Source of the DNA: Thalassobius sp050633445
GTDB lineage: Bacteria; Pseudomonadota; Alphaproteobacteria; Rhodobacterales; Rhodobacteraceae
Assembly: GCA_050633445.1 (NCBI GenBank)
Contig: JBOEGN010000004.1
Location: 34,701 to 98,700 of the forward strand
Direction of reading: 5' to 3'
DNA: 64,000 nucleotides
Below are positions 51,388 to 59,049 of the stretch, piece after piece. The notes under the pieces were generated by a model. The model saw nothing but the letters and a program-made list of their open reading frames with translations. It ran no database searches and had not been told where the DNA came from. Both the position numbers and the translations under genes were made by a program. Position 1 is the first letter of the stretch; every line of letters starts with the position of its first letter.

Positions 51388-52710
51388 TTAGCGCAGGATT
51401 GGCACCCCGTCATTGCGGCGGGCCTGACCATTCAGCGCAGGCGGCACAGGACCACCCGTCGCCCAATCCAACAGCTCGACCGTGTGCACCACCGGCACCG
51501 AAATACCCGAGCCGATCTGCACCATACACCCGATATTCCCAGCCGCGATAATGTCGGGCTGGATGGCCTCTAGCGTCCGCACCTTGCGCTCTTTCAGCTG
51601 AGCGGAAATCTCGGGTTGCATCAGATTATACGTTCCCGCACTGCCGCAACACAGATGGCTGTCAGCTGGCTCTGCCACCTTGAAACCCGCCCGTTTCAGC
51701 AGATCCTTGGGGAAGGTTTTTACCTTTTGCCCGTGCTGCAACGAACAGGCCGCGTGATAGCCAACGGTCAGTTTCTGATCCGCGCCTTCGGGCAGGTCCA
51801 GCTGCATCAGCAGTTCAGAGATATCCATGGCGATGCCGGACACGCGCGCGGCATCAGCACCCAGAGGATCATTTCGGAACATATGGCCGTAGTCTTTGAC
51901 CGTCGTGCCGCATCCGCTGGTGTTGATCACGATTGCGTCCAATCCGTCGCCATCCATCTCTGACACCCAAGCGCGAATGTTCTTGGCCGCCGCAGAGTGG
52001 GCCTCGCTCTCGCGGCCCATATGATGCGTCAGCGCCCCGCAACACCCTGCGCCCTCGGCGATCACCACCTCGCAGCCCAAGCGTCGCAACAGGCGGATCG
52101 TAGCGTCGTTGATATCCGTATTCAGCGCTTTCTGAGCGCACCCCGTCATCAGCGCCACACGTTTCTTACGCGCAGACTGCGGTGCAAACACCTGCGGATC
52201 GTCATTGCGACTGACCGGAGGAATGCTCTGGGGTGCCATCTTTAGCATCGCCTTCAGCCGCGCATCCGGCATCAAAAAGGCAAATGGCCGCCCGATCTTG
52301 GCCCCCAGCAGCGCCAGCCGGAACCGCCCCGGATAGGGCAAAATCCGCGACAGAACCCACCGCAAAGCCCGGTCGCTGAACGGGCGTTTATAGGTCTTTT
52401 CAATATAAGCGCGCGCGTGGTCCACAAGATGCATGTAATGCACCCCGCTTGGGCACGTCGTCATGCAGGCCAGACAGGACAGGCAACGATCAATATGCTT
52501 GACGGTCTTTTCGTCCGGGACACGCTCGTTTTCCAGCATATCCTTGATCAGATATATCCGCCCCCGAGGGCTGTCCAACTCATCCCCCAGCACCTGATAG
52601 GTGGGGCAGGTTGCCGTGCAAAATCCACAATGCACGCAGGACCGTAAGATCTCGTTCGCGCGCTGAATACCCGGATCCTGCATCTGCTGGTCTGTGAAAT
52701 GTGTCTGCAT
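51388..52710 (-). CDS. glcF: Glycolate oxidase iron-sulfur subunit GlcF
   Basis: A 440-residue subunit of the GlcDEF glycolate:quinone oxidoreductase, passing electrons from the flavin subunits to the membrane. Two 4Fe-4S ferredoxin motifs: CVHCGFCTATCP near residue 31 and CLSCLACMTTCP near 84. Two cysteine-rich CCG domains: GAGCCGALTHH and SHLCCGSAGTYN. The start overlaps the glcE stop as TGATG, showing translational coupling. Confidence 0.95.
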   Translation of the reverse strand: MQTHFTDQQMQDPGIQRANEILRSCVHCGFCTATCPTYQVLGDELDSPRGRIYLIKDMLENERVPDEKTVKHIDRCLSCLACMTTCPSGVHYMHLVDHARAYIEKTYKRPFSDRALRWVLSRILPYPGRFRLALLGAKIGRPFAFLMPDARLKAMLKMAPQSIPPVSRNDDPQVFAPQSARKKRVALMTGCAQKALNTDINDATIRLLRRLGCEVVIAEGAGCCGALTHHMGRESEAHSAAAKNIRAWVSEMDGDGLDAIVINTSGCGTTVKDYGHMFRNDPLGADAARVSGIAMDISELLMQLDLPEGADQKLTVGYHAACSLQHGQKVKTFPKDLLKRAGFKVAEPADSHLCCGSAGTYNLMQPEISAQLKERKVRTLEAIQPDIIAAGNIGCMVQIGSGISVPVVHTVELLDWATGGPVPPALNGQARRNDGVPILR

Positions 52711-53849
52711 CAGCCCATCAACCCCGGATTCAGAATGCCCTTTGGATCAAATTTTGCGCGCAGGCCCGCTTCGATCCGGGCCAATGGCGCCGGTTGCGGC
52801 TGAAACACCGGCACCGAGTTGCGCATCTGTTCCGACCCCCTCACCAACGTCGCATGGCCACCGACACCTGCGACAACCGCACGAATATGCGTGGCCTGCT
52901 GCCCCTCTGGCACCATCAGCCAGATCAACCCACCACCCCAGTCATAGATCGCCTCGGCTCCATCAACCAGAGCGACCACTCCGGGCGCATCAGACGGTTT
53001 GACAGACACCCGCCAGACATCGCCATCGCGACCATGAAACGGCGCAACATCACGGACATAGCGCCACCCAGCAGCCGTCTTGTCCGGGTCAGTCTCAATC
53101 GTAAAATCCCCAATCCCGGCCAATCGCGTCTGCATGGCCGTCGCCCGATACGCCACCGAGCTTTCCAATCCTTCCAGCCGGATCATCGTCACGGGCACAC
53201 CATCCACGCCTTTTTGCAAATGCGCCGCCCCAGTCACTTCGTAGGGCGAGCCCAGCGCACGGCTCATCGCCTCAATCGCCTTGGCATCGCTCAGCCCCTC
53301 GCACAGCAAAACTGCGGTTTCGGCACTCTTGGGCAGCACTTTAAGGCTCAACTCGGTCAAAACGCCCAAGGTGCCCCAGCTGCCCGCCATCAGCTTCACC
53401 AGATCATAGCCTGTAACGTTCTTCATGACCCGCCCGCCATTTTTCAGAACGCGGCCTGTGCCATCGACAAATCGAACCCCCAGCAAGAAATCCCGGCAGG
53501 CCCCGACCTGAATACGCCGCGGCCCACTGACATTCGCAGCCACAAGCCCACCCATCGTTGGCGTGCCTTGCGTTCCCAACAGACCACGATGATCCATCGG
53601 CTCAAAAGCCAACCTCTGCCCTTCCGCGGCAAGCACCGTTTCCACCTCCACCACCGAGGTCCCCGCACGCACCACCAAGGTCATCGCCCCAGGCTCATAG
53701 GTCACGACTCCGCTCAGGCCCGACACCTGCAAAACCTCACCTAAACCCGGCGCACCTATGTCACGCGTCCCACCGCCCTGAACACGCAAAGCACCACCGG
53801 CCCCAGCAACCATTTCGGCCAACTCGGCCTCTGTCTCAGGTCTCATCAT
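52710..53849 (-). CDS. glcE: Glycolate oxidase FAD-binding subunit GlcE
   Basis: A 379-residue FAD-binding subunit (PCMH fold). Seen: LRVQGGGTRDIGAPG, ALEPMDHRGLLGTQGTP-like FEPMDHRGLLG, GGLVAANVSGPRRIQVGACRD and NGGRVMKNVTGYDLVKLMAGS. Two consecutive ATG codons at 53849/53846 follow directly on the purine run of repeat copy 4, whose GGAAAAGAAGAAG appears to serve as the ribosome site. It is separated from glcD by only that repeat. Confidence 0.95.
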   Translation of the reverse strand: MMRPETEAELAEMVAGAGGALRVQGGGTRDIGAPGLGEVLQVSGLSGVVTYEPGAMTLVVRAGTSVVEVETVLAAEGQRLAFEPMDHRGLLGTQGTPTMGGLVAANVSGPRRIQVGACRDFLLGVRFVDGTGRVLKNGGRVMKNVTGYDLVKLMAGSWGTLGVLTELSLKVLPKSAETAVLLCEGLSDAKAIEAMSRALGSPYEVTGAAHLQKGVDGVPVTMIRLEGLESSVAYRATAMQTRLAGIGDFTIETDPDKTAAGWRYVRDVAPFHGRDGDVWRVSVKPSDAPGVVALVDGAEAIYDWGGGLIWLMVPEGQQATHIRAVVAGVGGHATLVRGSEQMRNSVPVFQPQPAPLARIEAGLRAKFDPKGILNPGLMG

Positions 53850-53916
53850 CTTCTTCTTTTCCTAAATATCCTGGGGGTGAATGCGCTGTAAGCGCAGAGG
53901 GGGTAAAACCCCCTTA
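53850..53916 (-). repeat. Two-hairpin intergenic repeat, copy 4, inside glcDEF
   Basis: Minus strand: GGGGG-TTTTA-CCCCC hairpin, CTGCGC-TTACA-GCGCA hairpin, then CCCCCAGGATATTT and AGGAAAAGAAGAAG directly joined to the glcE start codon. It begins at the glcD stop and fills the whole gap. It could modulate glcE relative to glcD. Confidence 0.8.
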
Positions 53917-55347
53917 TCCCGCCCGCCGCAGGCGCGAAGCCTCCAGGGGAAACACTTTCGCTGGGTTCAACAACCACGCTGGATCGAACACATCCTTCAC
54001 CGCCATTTGGATTTCCAGATCCTGAGACGCAAATTGATCCACCATCAAATCTCGCTTCTCGATCCCCACACCATGCTCTCCGGTCAGGCAACCGCCCACC
54101 TCGACACACAGCCGCAGAATATCCGCACCAAATTGCTCGCACAGCTCCAGATCGCCCGGCTTATTGGCGTCAAACAGGATCAACGGGTGCATGTTCCCAT
54201 CGCCCGCGTGGAACACATTGCCGACGTCCAACCCGTATTCCTGAGACATCTCGCCAATCCGGCGCAGCACATAGGGCAGCTGGCTGACCGGGATCGTCCC
54301 GTCCAGGCACATATAGTCGTTGATCTGCCCCATCGCGCCAAAGGCCGATTTCCGGCCCAGCCAGATCTTGGCGCTTTCCTCGGCGCTGGTGCTTTCGCGC
54401 AGCTCCACCGGGTTATGAGACCGCGCGATCGCCAGAATCAAATCCAGCTGTTCGTCGATCTCGGCATCACTGCCCTCAACCTCAACGATCAGCAGCGCCT
54501 CACAGTCTGGATAGCCCGCGCCGGCAAAAGCCTCGGTCGCGCGTATGCAGGGGCGATCCATGAATTCGATGGCGACGGGCAGGACACCGGCCTTGATGAT
54601 GTCGGCCACGCATTCACCCGCCACCACAATATCGTCAAAGCCCATCAGAACGGGCCTTGCGCCTTCGGGTTTGTGGAGGATACGCAAGGTCGCCTCGGTC
54701 ACCACGCCCAGCTGACCTTCGGAGCCGCAGATCACCCCCAGCAGGTCCAGCCCCCCGGCATCCAGATGCGCGCCGCCGATTTCCACCACTGTGCCATCCA
54801 TCATCACCATGGTGACGCCCATCAGGTTATTCGTGGTCACCCCATATTTCAGGCAATGCGCCCCGCCCGAGTTCATCGCGATATTCCCGGCAATCGCACA
54901 GGCCAGCTGACTAGACGGATCGGGTGCGTAGAAATAGCCTTCCTGCTCGACCGCGCCGGTGACGCTCAGATTTGTACGCCCGGTTTGTACGCGCACGAAC
55001 CGATTGTCATAGTCGGCCTCTAGCACCGCGTTCATCCGCGCGACGCCCAGGATCACCGAATCCGCTGTGGGCAGCGATCCACCGGCCAGCGACGTTCCGG
55101 CGCCGCGTGGGACAACTGGCACGTTCATCTCGTGACAGATGCGCAGCACATCCGAAACTTCCTGAGTCGTCGCGGGCAAAACGGCACATAATGGAGGGCA
55201 TTTATAGGCCGTCAGCGCGTCGCATTCATAAGCGCGTGTCTCGACCTCGTCATGGATCACAGCGTCCTTGGGTAACACCTGGCGCAGTCGGTTGACCAAT
55301 TGCGTCTTATTTTCAAGGACAGACGGGTCTGGCTTTGGCATTTCCAT
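53914..55347 (-). CDS. glcD: Glycolate oxidase subunit GlcD
   Basis: A 477-residue FAD enzyme that oxidises glycolate (or D-lactate) to glyoxylate. Features: VLPATTQEVSDVLRICHEMN, PVVPRGAGTSLAGGSLP, GYFYAPDPSSQLACAIAGNI, NSGGAHCLKYGVTTNN, GNVFHAGDGNMHPLI and GCLTGEHGVGIEKRD. ATG 55347 is chosen because GGAG lies seven bases upstream. It is the first gene of glcDEF. An inverted repeat just upstream (55363-55383) is a likely operator. Confidence 0.95.
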   Translation of the reverse strand: MEMPKPDPSVLENKTQLVNRLRQVLPKDAVIHDEVETRAYECDALTAYKCPPLCAVLPATTQEVSDVLRICHEMNVPVVPRGAGTSLAGGSLPTADSVILGVARMNAVLEADYDNRFVRVQTGRTNLSVTGAVEQEGYFYAPDPSSQLACAIAGNIAMNSGGAHCLKYGVTTNNLMGVTMVMMDGTVVEIGGAHLDAGGLDLLGVICGSEGQLGVVTEATLRILHKPEGARPVLMGFDDIVVAGECVADIIKAGVLPVAIEFMDRPCIRATEAFAGAGYPDCEALLIVEVEGSDAEIDEQLDLILAIARSHNPVELRESTSAEESAKIWLGRKSAFGAMGQINDYMCLDGTIPVSQLPYVLRRIGEMSQEYGLDVGNVFHAGDGNMHPLILFDANKPGDLELCEQFGADILRLCVEVGGCLTGEHGVGIEKRDLMVDQFASQDLEIQMAVKDVFDPAWLLNPAKVFPLEASRLRRAG

Positions 55348-55362
55348 GGCAGCGCTCCTAAA

Positions 55363-55383
55363 TTGGTAAAATAATATAACCAA
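55363..55383 (-). promoter_or_regulatory. Candidate GntR-type operator upstream of glcD
   Basis: TTGGT, 11 AT-only bases, ACCAA: a perfect 5-bp inverted repeat centred 26 bases before the glcD start. FadR-subfamily GntR regulators such as LldR/GlcC bind TTGGT...ACCAA-like sites. No regulator gene is in the window. Confidence 0.45.
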
Positions 55384-55465
55384 AAATCCCAAGGGCGCAA
55401 TTCTTTTTCACATGACAGGCCCACAGCATCTTGCGCTACCCCCGTCGGAACGCCATCAAGGAGCC

Positions 55466-55876
55466 ATGGACTGGGTGAAAATCATACATATTCTCTGCGT
55501 GATGGGGTGGATGACCTCGATCTTCGCAGTGCCGCGCGCGATCATTTACTGGAAGCGTGAATACGACCGTCTGGGCGAATTTGGCCCGCTGGGAGACCTG
55601 ACAATCCGATTGTACCGATTCTCGGCAGGGCTGGGTGTCATTGCCATCGCAACAGGCCTGTGGCTGGCGCATGATCTGGGCTGGCCCACTTGGGTGCACA
55701 TGAAACTGACGCTGGTTGCTGCATTGGCCCTGCACTATGTCTGGACCGGGCGCCTGGTGATCCGCGCTAAGGCCGGGCAGTTCAAGGAAACCGAGCTGTT
55801 CCTGCGCATCTTTAACGAGGTCAGCGTCTTTGGCGCTATCGCCATCCTGTGGGTCGTCGTGGTCAAACCGTTTTGA
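55466..55876 (+). CDS. CopD/HemJ-like four-helix membrane protein
   Basis: A 136-residue inner-membrane protein with four hydrophobic segments. MDWVKIIHILCVMGWMTSIF carries an early histidine, FAVPRAIIYWKREYDRLGEF resembles the HemJ signature (Arg before a Tyr-Trp/His pair), and a second histidine lies in TWVHMKLTLV. NCBI-style names for such proteins are CopD-family or UPF0093. ATG 55466 has AGGAG only two bases away; ATG 55412 gives an 18-residue extension without a ribosome site. Protoporphyrinogen oxidase activity is not assured. Confidence 0.78.
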   Translation: MDWVKIIHILCVMGWMTSIFAVPRAIIYWKREYDRLGEFGPLGDLTIRLYRFSAGLGVIAIATGLWLAHDLGWPTWVHMKLTLVAALALHYVWTGRLVIRAKAGQFKETELFLRIFNEVSVFGAIAILWVVVVKPF

Positions 55877-55894
55877 CCGTGGCATAGTCGCTGC

Positions 55895-56638
55895 ATGAAC
55901 TGGGCCGAGCGTCTTTCTTTGTTTTCCATTCTAGACCTGATCGCGGTCTGCCTGCTGCTTGCGGCTTGGCTGGGGATCGGCTGGTTGATTGATCACCCGA
56001 ATTCCAAACGGCCTTCGGTGTCTATGCTGATGGCAGAGTACAGGCGCGAATGGATGCGCCAGATGGTGACGCGCCAACCCCGAATTTTCGACGCTCAGAC
56101 ACTTTCGACCCTACGGCAGGGAACCTCGTTCTTTGCGTCCGCGGCTATGCTGGCCATCGGCGGCGTCTTGGCCGCCATCGCCAATGCGGATCAGCTGGTC
56201 GGACTGGCGCAGGATCTTTCAATCTCGCGCGATCCGAAATTCGTGTGGGAGGTCAAGCTGTTGGTTGCGATGTTCTTTCTGACCAACGCCTTTCTGAAAT
56301 TCGTCTGGTCGCATCGGCTGTTTGGCTATTGCGCTGTGCTGATGGGGGCGGTGCCCAACGATGTCTCTGATCCTGTTGCGCTGCCCCGTGCCGCCAAAGC
56401 GGGCGAGATCAACATCACCGGCGCGCGCAGCTATAACCAAGGGCTGCGGTCGGTCTATTTCGCGCTGGCGGCAACGGCCTGGCTGTTGGGATCAATCCCA
56501 TTGATGGCAGCCGTCAGCATCACCTGCGCCGTTTTGTGGCGGCGCGAATTCGCATCCCGCTCGCGCTCGGCGCTGATTTCGATGTCAGACGCGATGGGAC
56601 ACACGGGAACGTCAAAGGACACGCCCATCGCCAAGTGA
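55895..56638 (+). CDS. DUF599 family membrane protein
   Basis: A 247-residue protein with four helices (about 12-32, 72-92, 115-135 and 190-212). Family sequence: YRREWMRQMVTRQPRIFDAQ, QGTSFFASAAMLAIGGVLAA, FKFVWSHRLFGYCAVLMGAVP and ITGARSYNQGLRSVYFALAATAWL. The function of DUF599 is unknown. It begins 18 bases after the CopD/HemJ-like gene and is followed after 12 bases by a small secreted protein, forming a three-gene set. Confidence 0.88.
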   Translation: MNWAERLSLFSILDLIAVCLLLAAWLGIGWLIDHPNSKRPSVSMLMAEYRREWMRQMVTRQPRIFDAQTLSTLRQGTSFFASAAMLAIGGVLAAIANADQLVGLAQDLSISRDPKFVWEVKLLVAMFFLTNAFLKFVWSHRLFGYCAVLMGAVPNDVSDPVALPRAAKAGEINITGARSYNQGLRSVYFALAATAWLLGSIPLMAAVSITCAVLWRREFASRSRSALISMSDAMGHTGTSKDTPIAK

Positions 56639-56650
56639 TAGGATAGCCGC

Positions 56651-57010
56651 ATGAGAAATCTGCTTGCCATTGCCCTGACCTGGACCTTTTGCACCGCTGC
56701 AAACGCAGACGAGCCCGTCATTGAATCTGTTAAGACCGAACGTTCGGGCATGGGCTGGCGGATCACGGTCACGCTGGCGCATCCCGACAGTGGCTGGGAC
56801 CACTATGCCGACGGCTGGGAGATTCTGGACCGCTTAGGCAACAGCCTGGGCTATCGCGAATTGATGCACCCTCATGTGCAGGAACAACCTTTTACCCGGT
56901 CGCTGTTCAACGTGATGGTTCCAGATGGCGAGCGTGTGATCTTTGTTCGTCCACGCTGTTCGGCAGAAGGATGGTCCAAGACTATGACGCGAGTTGAGCT
57001 GCGCCCCTAG
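56651..57010 (+). CDS. Small secreted protein of unknown function
   Basis: A 119-residue protein with a clear signal peptide (MRNLLAIALTWTFCTAANA) and a mature domain of about 100 residues rich in Trp and His (HPDSGWDHYADGWEILDRLG, YRELMHPHVQEQPFTRSLF). It looks like a single beta-sandwich domain; no family recognised. Its TAG stop shares the palindrome CTAG with the stop of the convergent large membrane protein gene, so the two coding regions overlap by 4 bases. Confidence 0.8.
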   Translation: MRNLLAIALTWTFCTAANADEPVIESVKTERSGMGWRITVTLAHPDSGWDHYADGWEILDRLGNSLGYRELMHPHVQEQPFTRSLFNVMVPDGERVIFVRPRCSAEGWSKTMTRVELRP

Positions 57011-59049
57011 CGCCGTCCCTCGCGCAGCCAAGCGCCCACAGTCAGCCCCAAGACCAGCAACAAAACCAACCAAGCGGGCATCAGCGGTACATGTACCACA
57101 TTCAATGTCTCGAACGCCTCGCGCGGGGTTAGGCCGATCCAGCTGCGCCCGGCCGCCGGGCGCCCCGGACGGACATCACGCACGCTGGGCAGCCCGTCAC
57201 TGATCTGCAAAGCACCACCGCGCATGGCGTCGATTGCCGGGGCCAACGTATCGGCGCTGGCAATCGTGTTTTCGAATTCCTTGGGCGCCGAGGGACCAAG
57301 CCCGATCACCGTCTCTTTGTCGCCATTCGCCAGCCGGTACAGACCAATCTCGGGGCCTTCATAGTCAAGCTCGAACCGACCCGGCGACACCTCGACCATC
57401 GGTGCGCTTGTGACCTGCCCCGAGGGCGACGTCACCGTAACCTCGCCCACATCCGGGGTCAGCGAACGGCGGATGATTTTCATTGACTGGCCAACAGGTT
57501 CTGCCCACAAGGCCTCTTCCTCTAGCTCGGGTTCTTTCATCATCCAGTGCGCCAAACGGCGTAGCAATTCCAATTGCGGCCCGCCACCTTCGAACCCACG
57601 ATCCCACAGCCAGGCCTGATCCGAGGCCAGCAGCGCCACGCGCCCCTCGCCGACACGATCCAGAACCAACAGCGGCTTATCCTCGAACCCGGCCATAACC
57701 ACGTTGCCCGCGCTTGGCACAACCTCGACCTGGCGCATCCAACGGCCCCAGGTCGCGCCCTCTTGGGGGGACAGACCTGCGGTGACAGGGTGGCGTTCGC
57801 CCAGTTCGGTGACGCTGGGCAGATAGCCTTGCTCGATCACCCGCGCCGAGGGCGCCGCGGGCATAATCGCGGACAGAGGCGAGCGGAAAATCGAATCCGC
57901 GCTGGCAAAATCAGGGCCAGCAGCGACCAGAACCGCGCCGCCCTTTTCAACGTAATTTCCGACGTTTTCCAAGTAAATCGAGGGCAAAATCCCCCGTCGT
58001 TTATAGCGATCAAAGATGATCAGGTCGAAATCGTCGATCTTTTCCAGAAACAGTTCGCGCGTTGGGAACGCGATCAGCGACAGCTCGTCCACGGGCACGC
58101 CGTCCTGTTTTTCAGGCGGGCGCAGGATGGTGAAATGCACCAGATCGACCGAGCTGTCCGACTTCAACAGGTTCCGCCATGTACGGCCACCGGGATGGGG
58201 CTCGCCGCTGACCAGCAACACGCGCAACCGATCACGCACGCCGTTAATCTGAACGATGGCGCTGTTATTGCGGTCGGTCAGCTCGCCTTCAGCCATGGGC
58301 AGCGAGAACCGGATCACGTTGCGCCCGCCATGATCCAGCGTCAGGGGCAGTTCGATCGGTCCATCAATCGGCACCTCGTAGACACCAGCGTCCTGCCCGT
58401 CGATCGACAGCGCCAGCTGGGTGGTCGTATCGCCGGGGGCAGCGCCGATATCCTTGATCCGAACGCGCAGCGTGATCGGCTCGCCCAGAATGGCATAGGC
58501 AGGGGCGTTTTCCACGATCAGGCGGCGGTCCCAATCTTCGGGCTGGCCTGACAACAACACATGAAAGGGCGCGGGCAAGTCCGGGGCGCGATCCATGTCA
58601 TGCACCTGTCCGTCGGTCAGCGCCACGATACCGGCGATCCGGCCATTGGGTTCCTGCGCCAGAACTTCGGTCAAACGAGACATCAGCAAAGTGCCCGCAT
58701 TATCTTGGCCATCGGGCACCGAGATTCGGCGCACCTCGGTATTGGGCCTCGCGGTCAGGCGCGTCTCCATCACATCCGCCGCAGCGGCAACCTGAGACGG
58801 CCGGTCAGACAGGCCCTGGCTGGCGGATTGATCCACCATCAACAGGACAATATCGCTCAATACGCCGCGATCTTCTTGGCGCAAGCTGGGGCCGGACAGG
58901 GCAGCCAGAATCACGCCTCCCGCCAAAGCACGCATCGCCCAGCCAGCCAAGCCACGCCACAGCGCCAGACCAACGCCCAAAACCACAAGAACAGAGAAAC
59001 CCGTCAGCACAGACCACGGCAGCAGAGGATCGAAAATAACTGAACTCAT
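57007..59049 (-). CDS. Large membrane-anchored protein of the MoxR/DUF58 operon
   Basis: A 680-residue protein. Two helices at the N-terminus (WSVLTGFSVLVVLGVGLALW and MRALAGGVILAALSG) and one at the C-terminus (PLMPAWLVLLLVLGLTVGAW). A vWA-like segment follows the N-terminal helices (IVLLMVDQSASQGL, with only part of the D-x-S-x-S metal motif), then a beta-sandwich region and a glutamine-amidotransferase-like domain near 290-400 (LLVSGEPHPGGRTWRNLL, DLIIFDRY, GGAVLVAAGPDF). Its start overlaps the DUF4159 stop (ATGA). It probably acts in the periplasm with the BatA-like protein. Confidence 0.8.
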   Translation of the reverse strand: MSSVIFDPLLPWSVLTGFSVLVVLGVGLALWRGLAGWAMRALAGGVILAALSGPSLRQEDRGVLSDIVLLMVDQSASQGLSDRPSQVAAAADVMETRLTARPNTEVRRISVPDGQDNAGTLLMSRLTEVLAQEPNGRIAGIVALTDGQVHDMDRAPDLPAPFHVLLSGQPEDWDRRLIVENAPAYAILGEPITLRVRIKDIGAAPGDTTTQLALSIDGQDAGVYEVPIDGPIELPLTLDHGGRNVIRFSLPMAEGELTDRNNSAIVQINGVRDRLRVLLVSGEPHPGGRTWRNLLKSDSSVDLVHFTILRPPEKQDGVPVDELSLIAFPTRELFLEKIDDFDLIIFDRYKRRGILPSIYLENVGNYVEKGGAVLVAAGPDFASADSIFRSPLSAIMPAAPSARVIEQGYLPSVTELGERHPVTAGLSPQEGATWGRWMRQVEVVPSAGNVVMAGFEDKPLLVLDRVGEGRVALLASDQAWLWDRGFEGGGPQLELLRRLAHWMMKEPELEEEALWAEPVGQSMKIIRRSLTPDVGEVTVTSPSGQVTSAPMVEVSPGRFELDYEGPEIGLYRLANGDKETVIGLGPSAPKEFENTIASADTLAPAIDAMRGGALQISDGLPSVRDVRPGRPAAGRSWIGLTPREAFETLNVVHVPLMPAWLVLLLVLGLTVGAWLREGRR

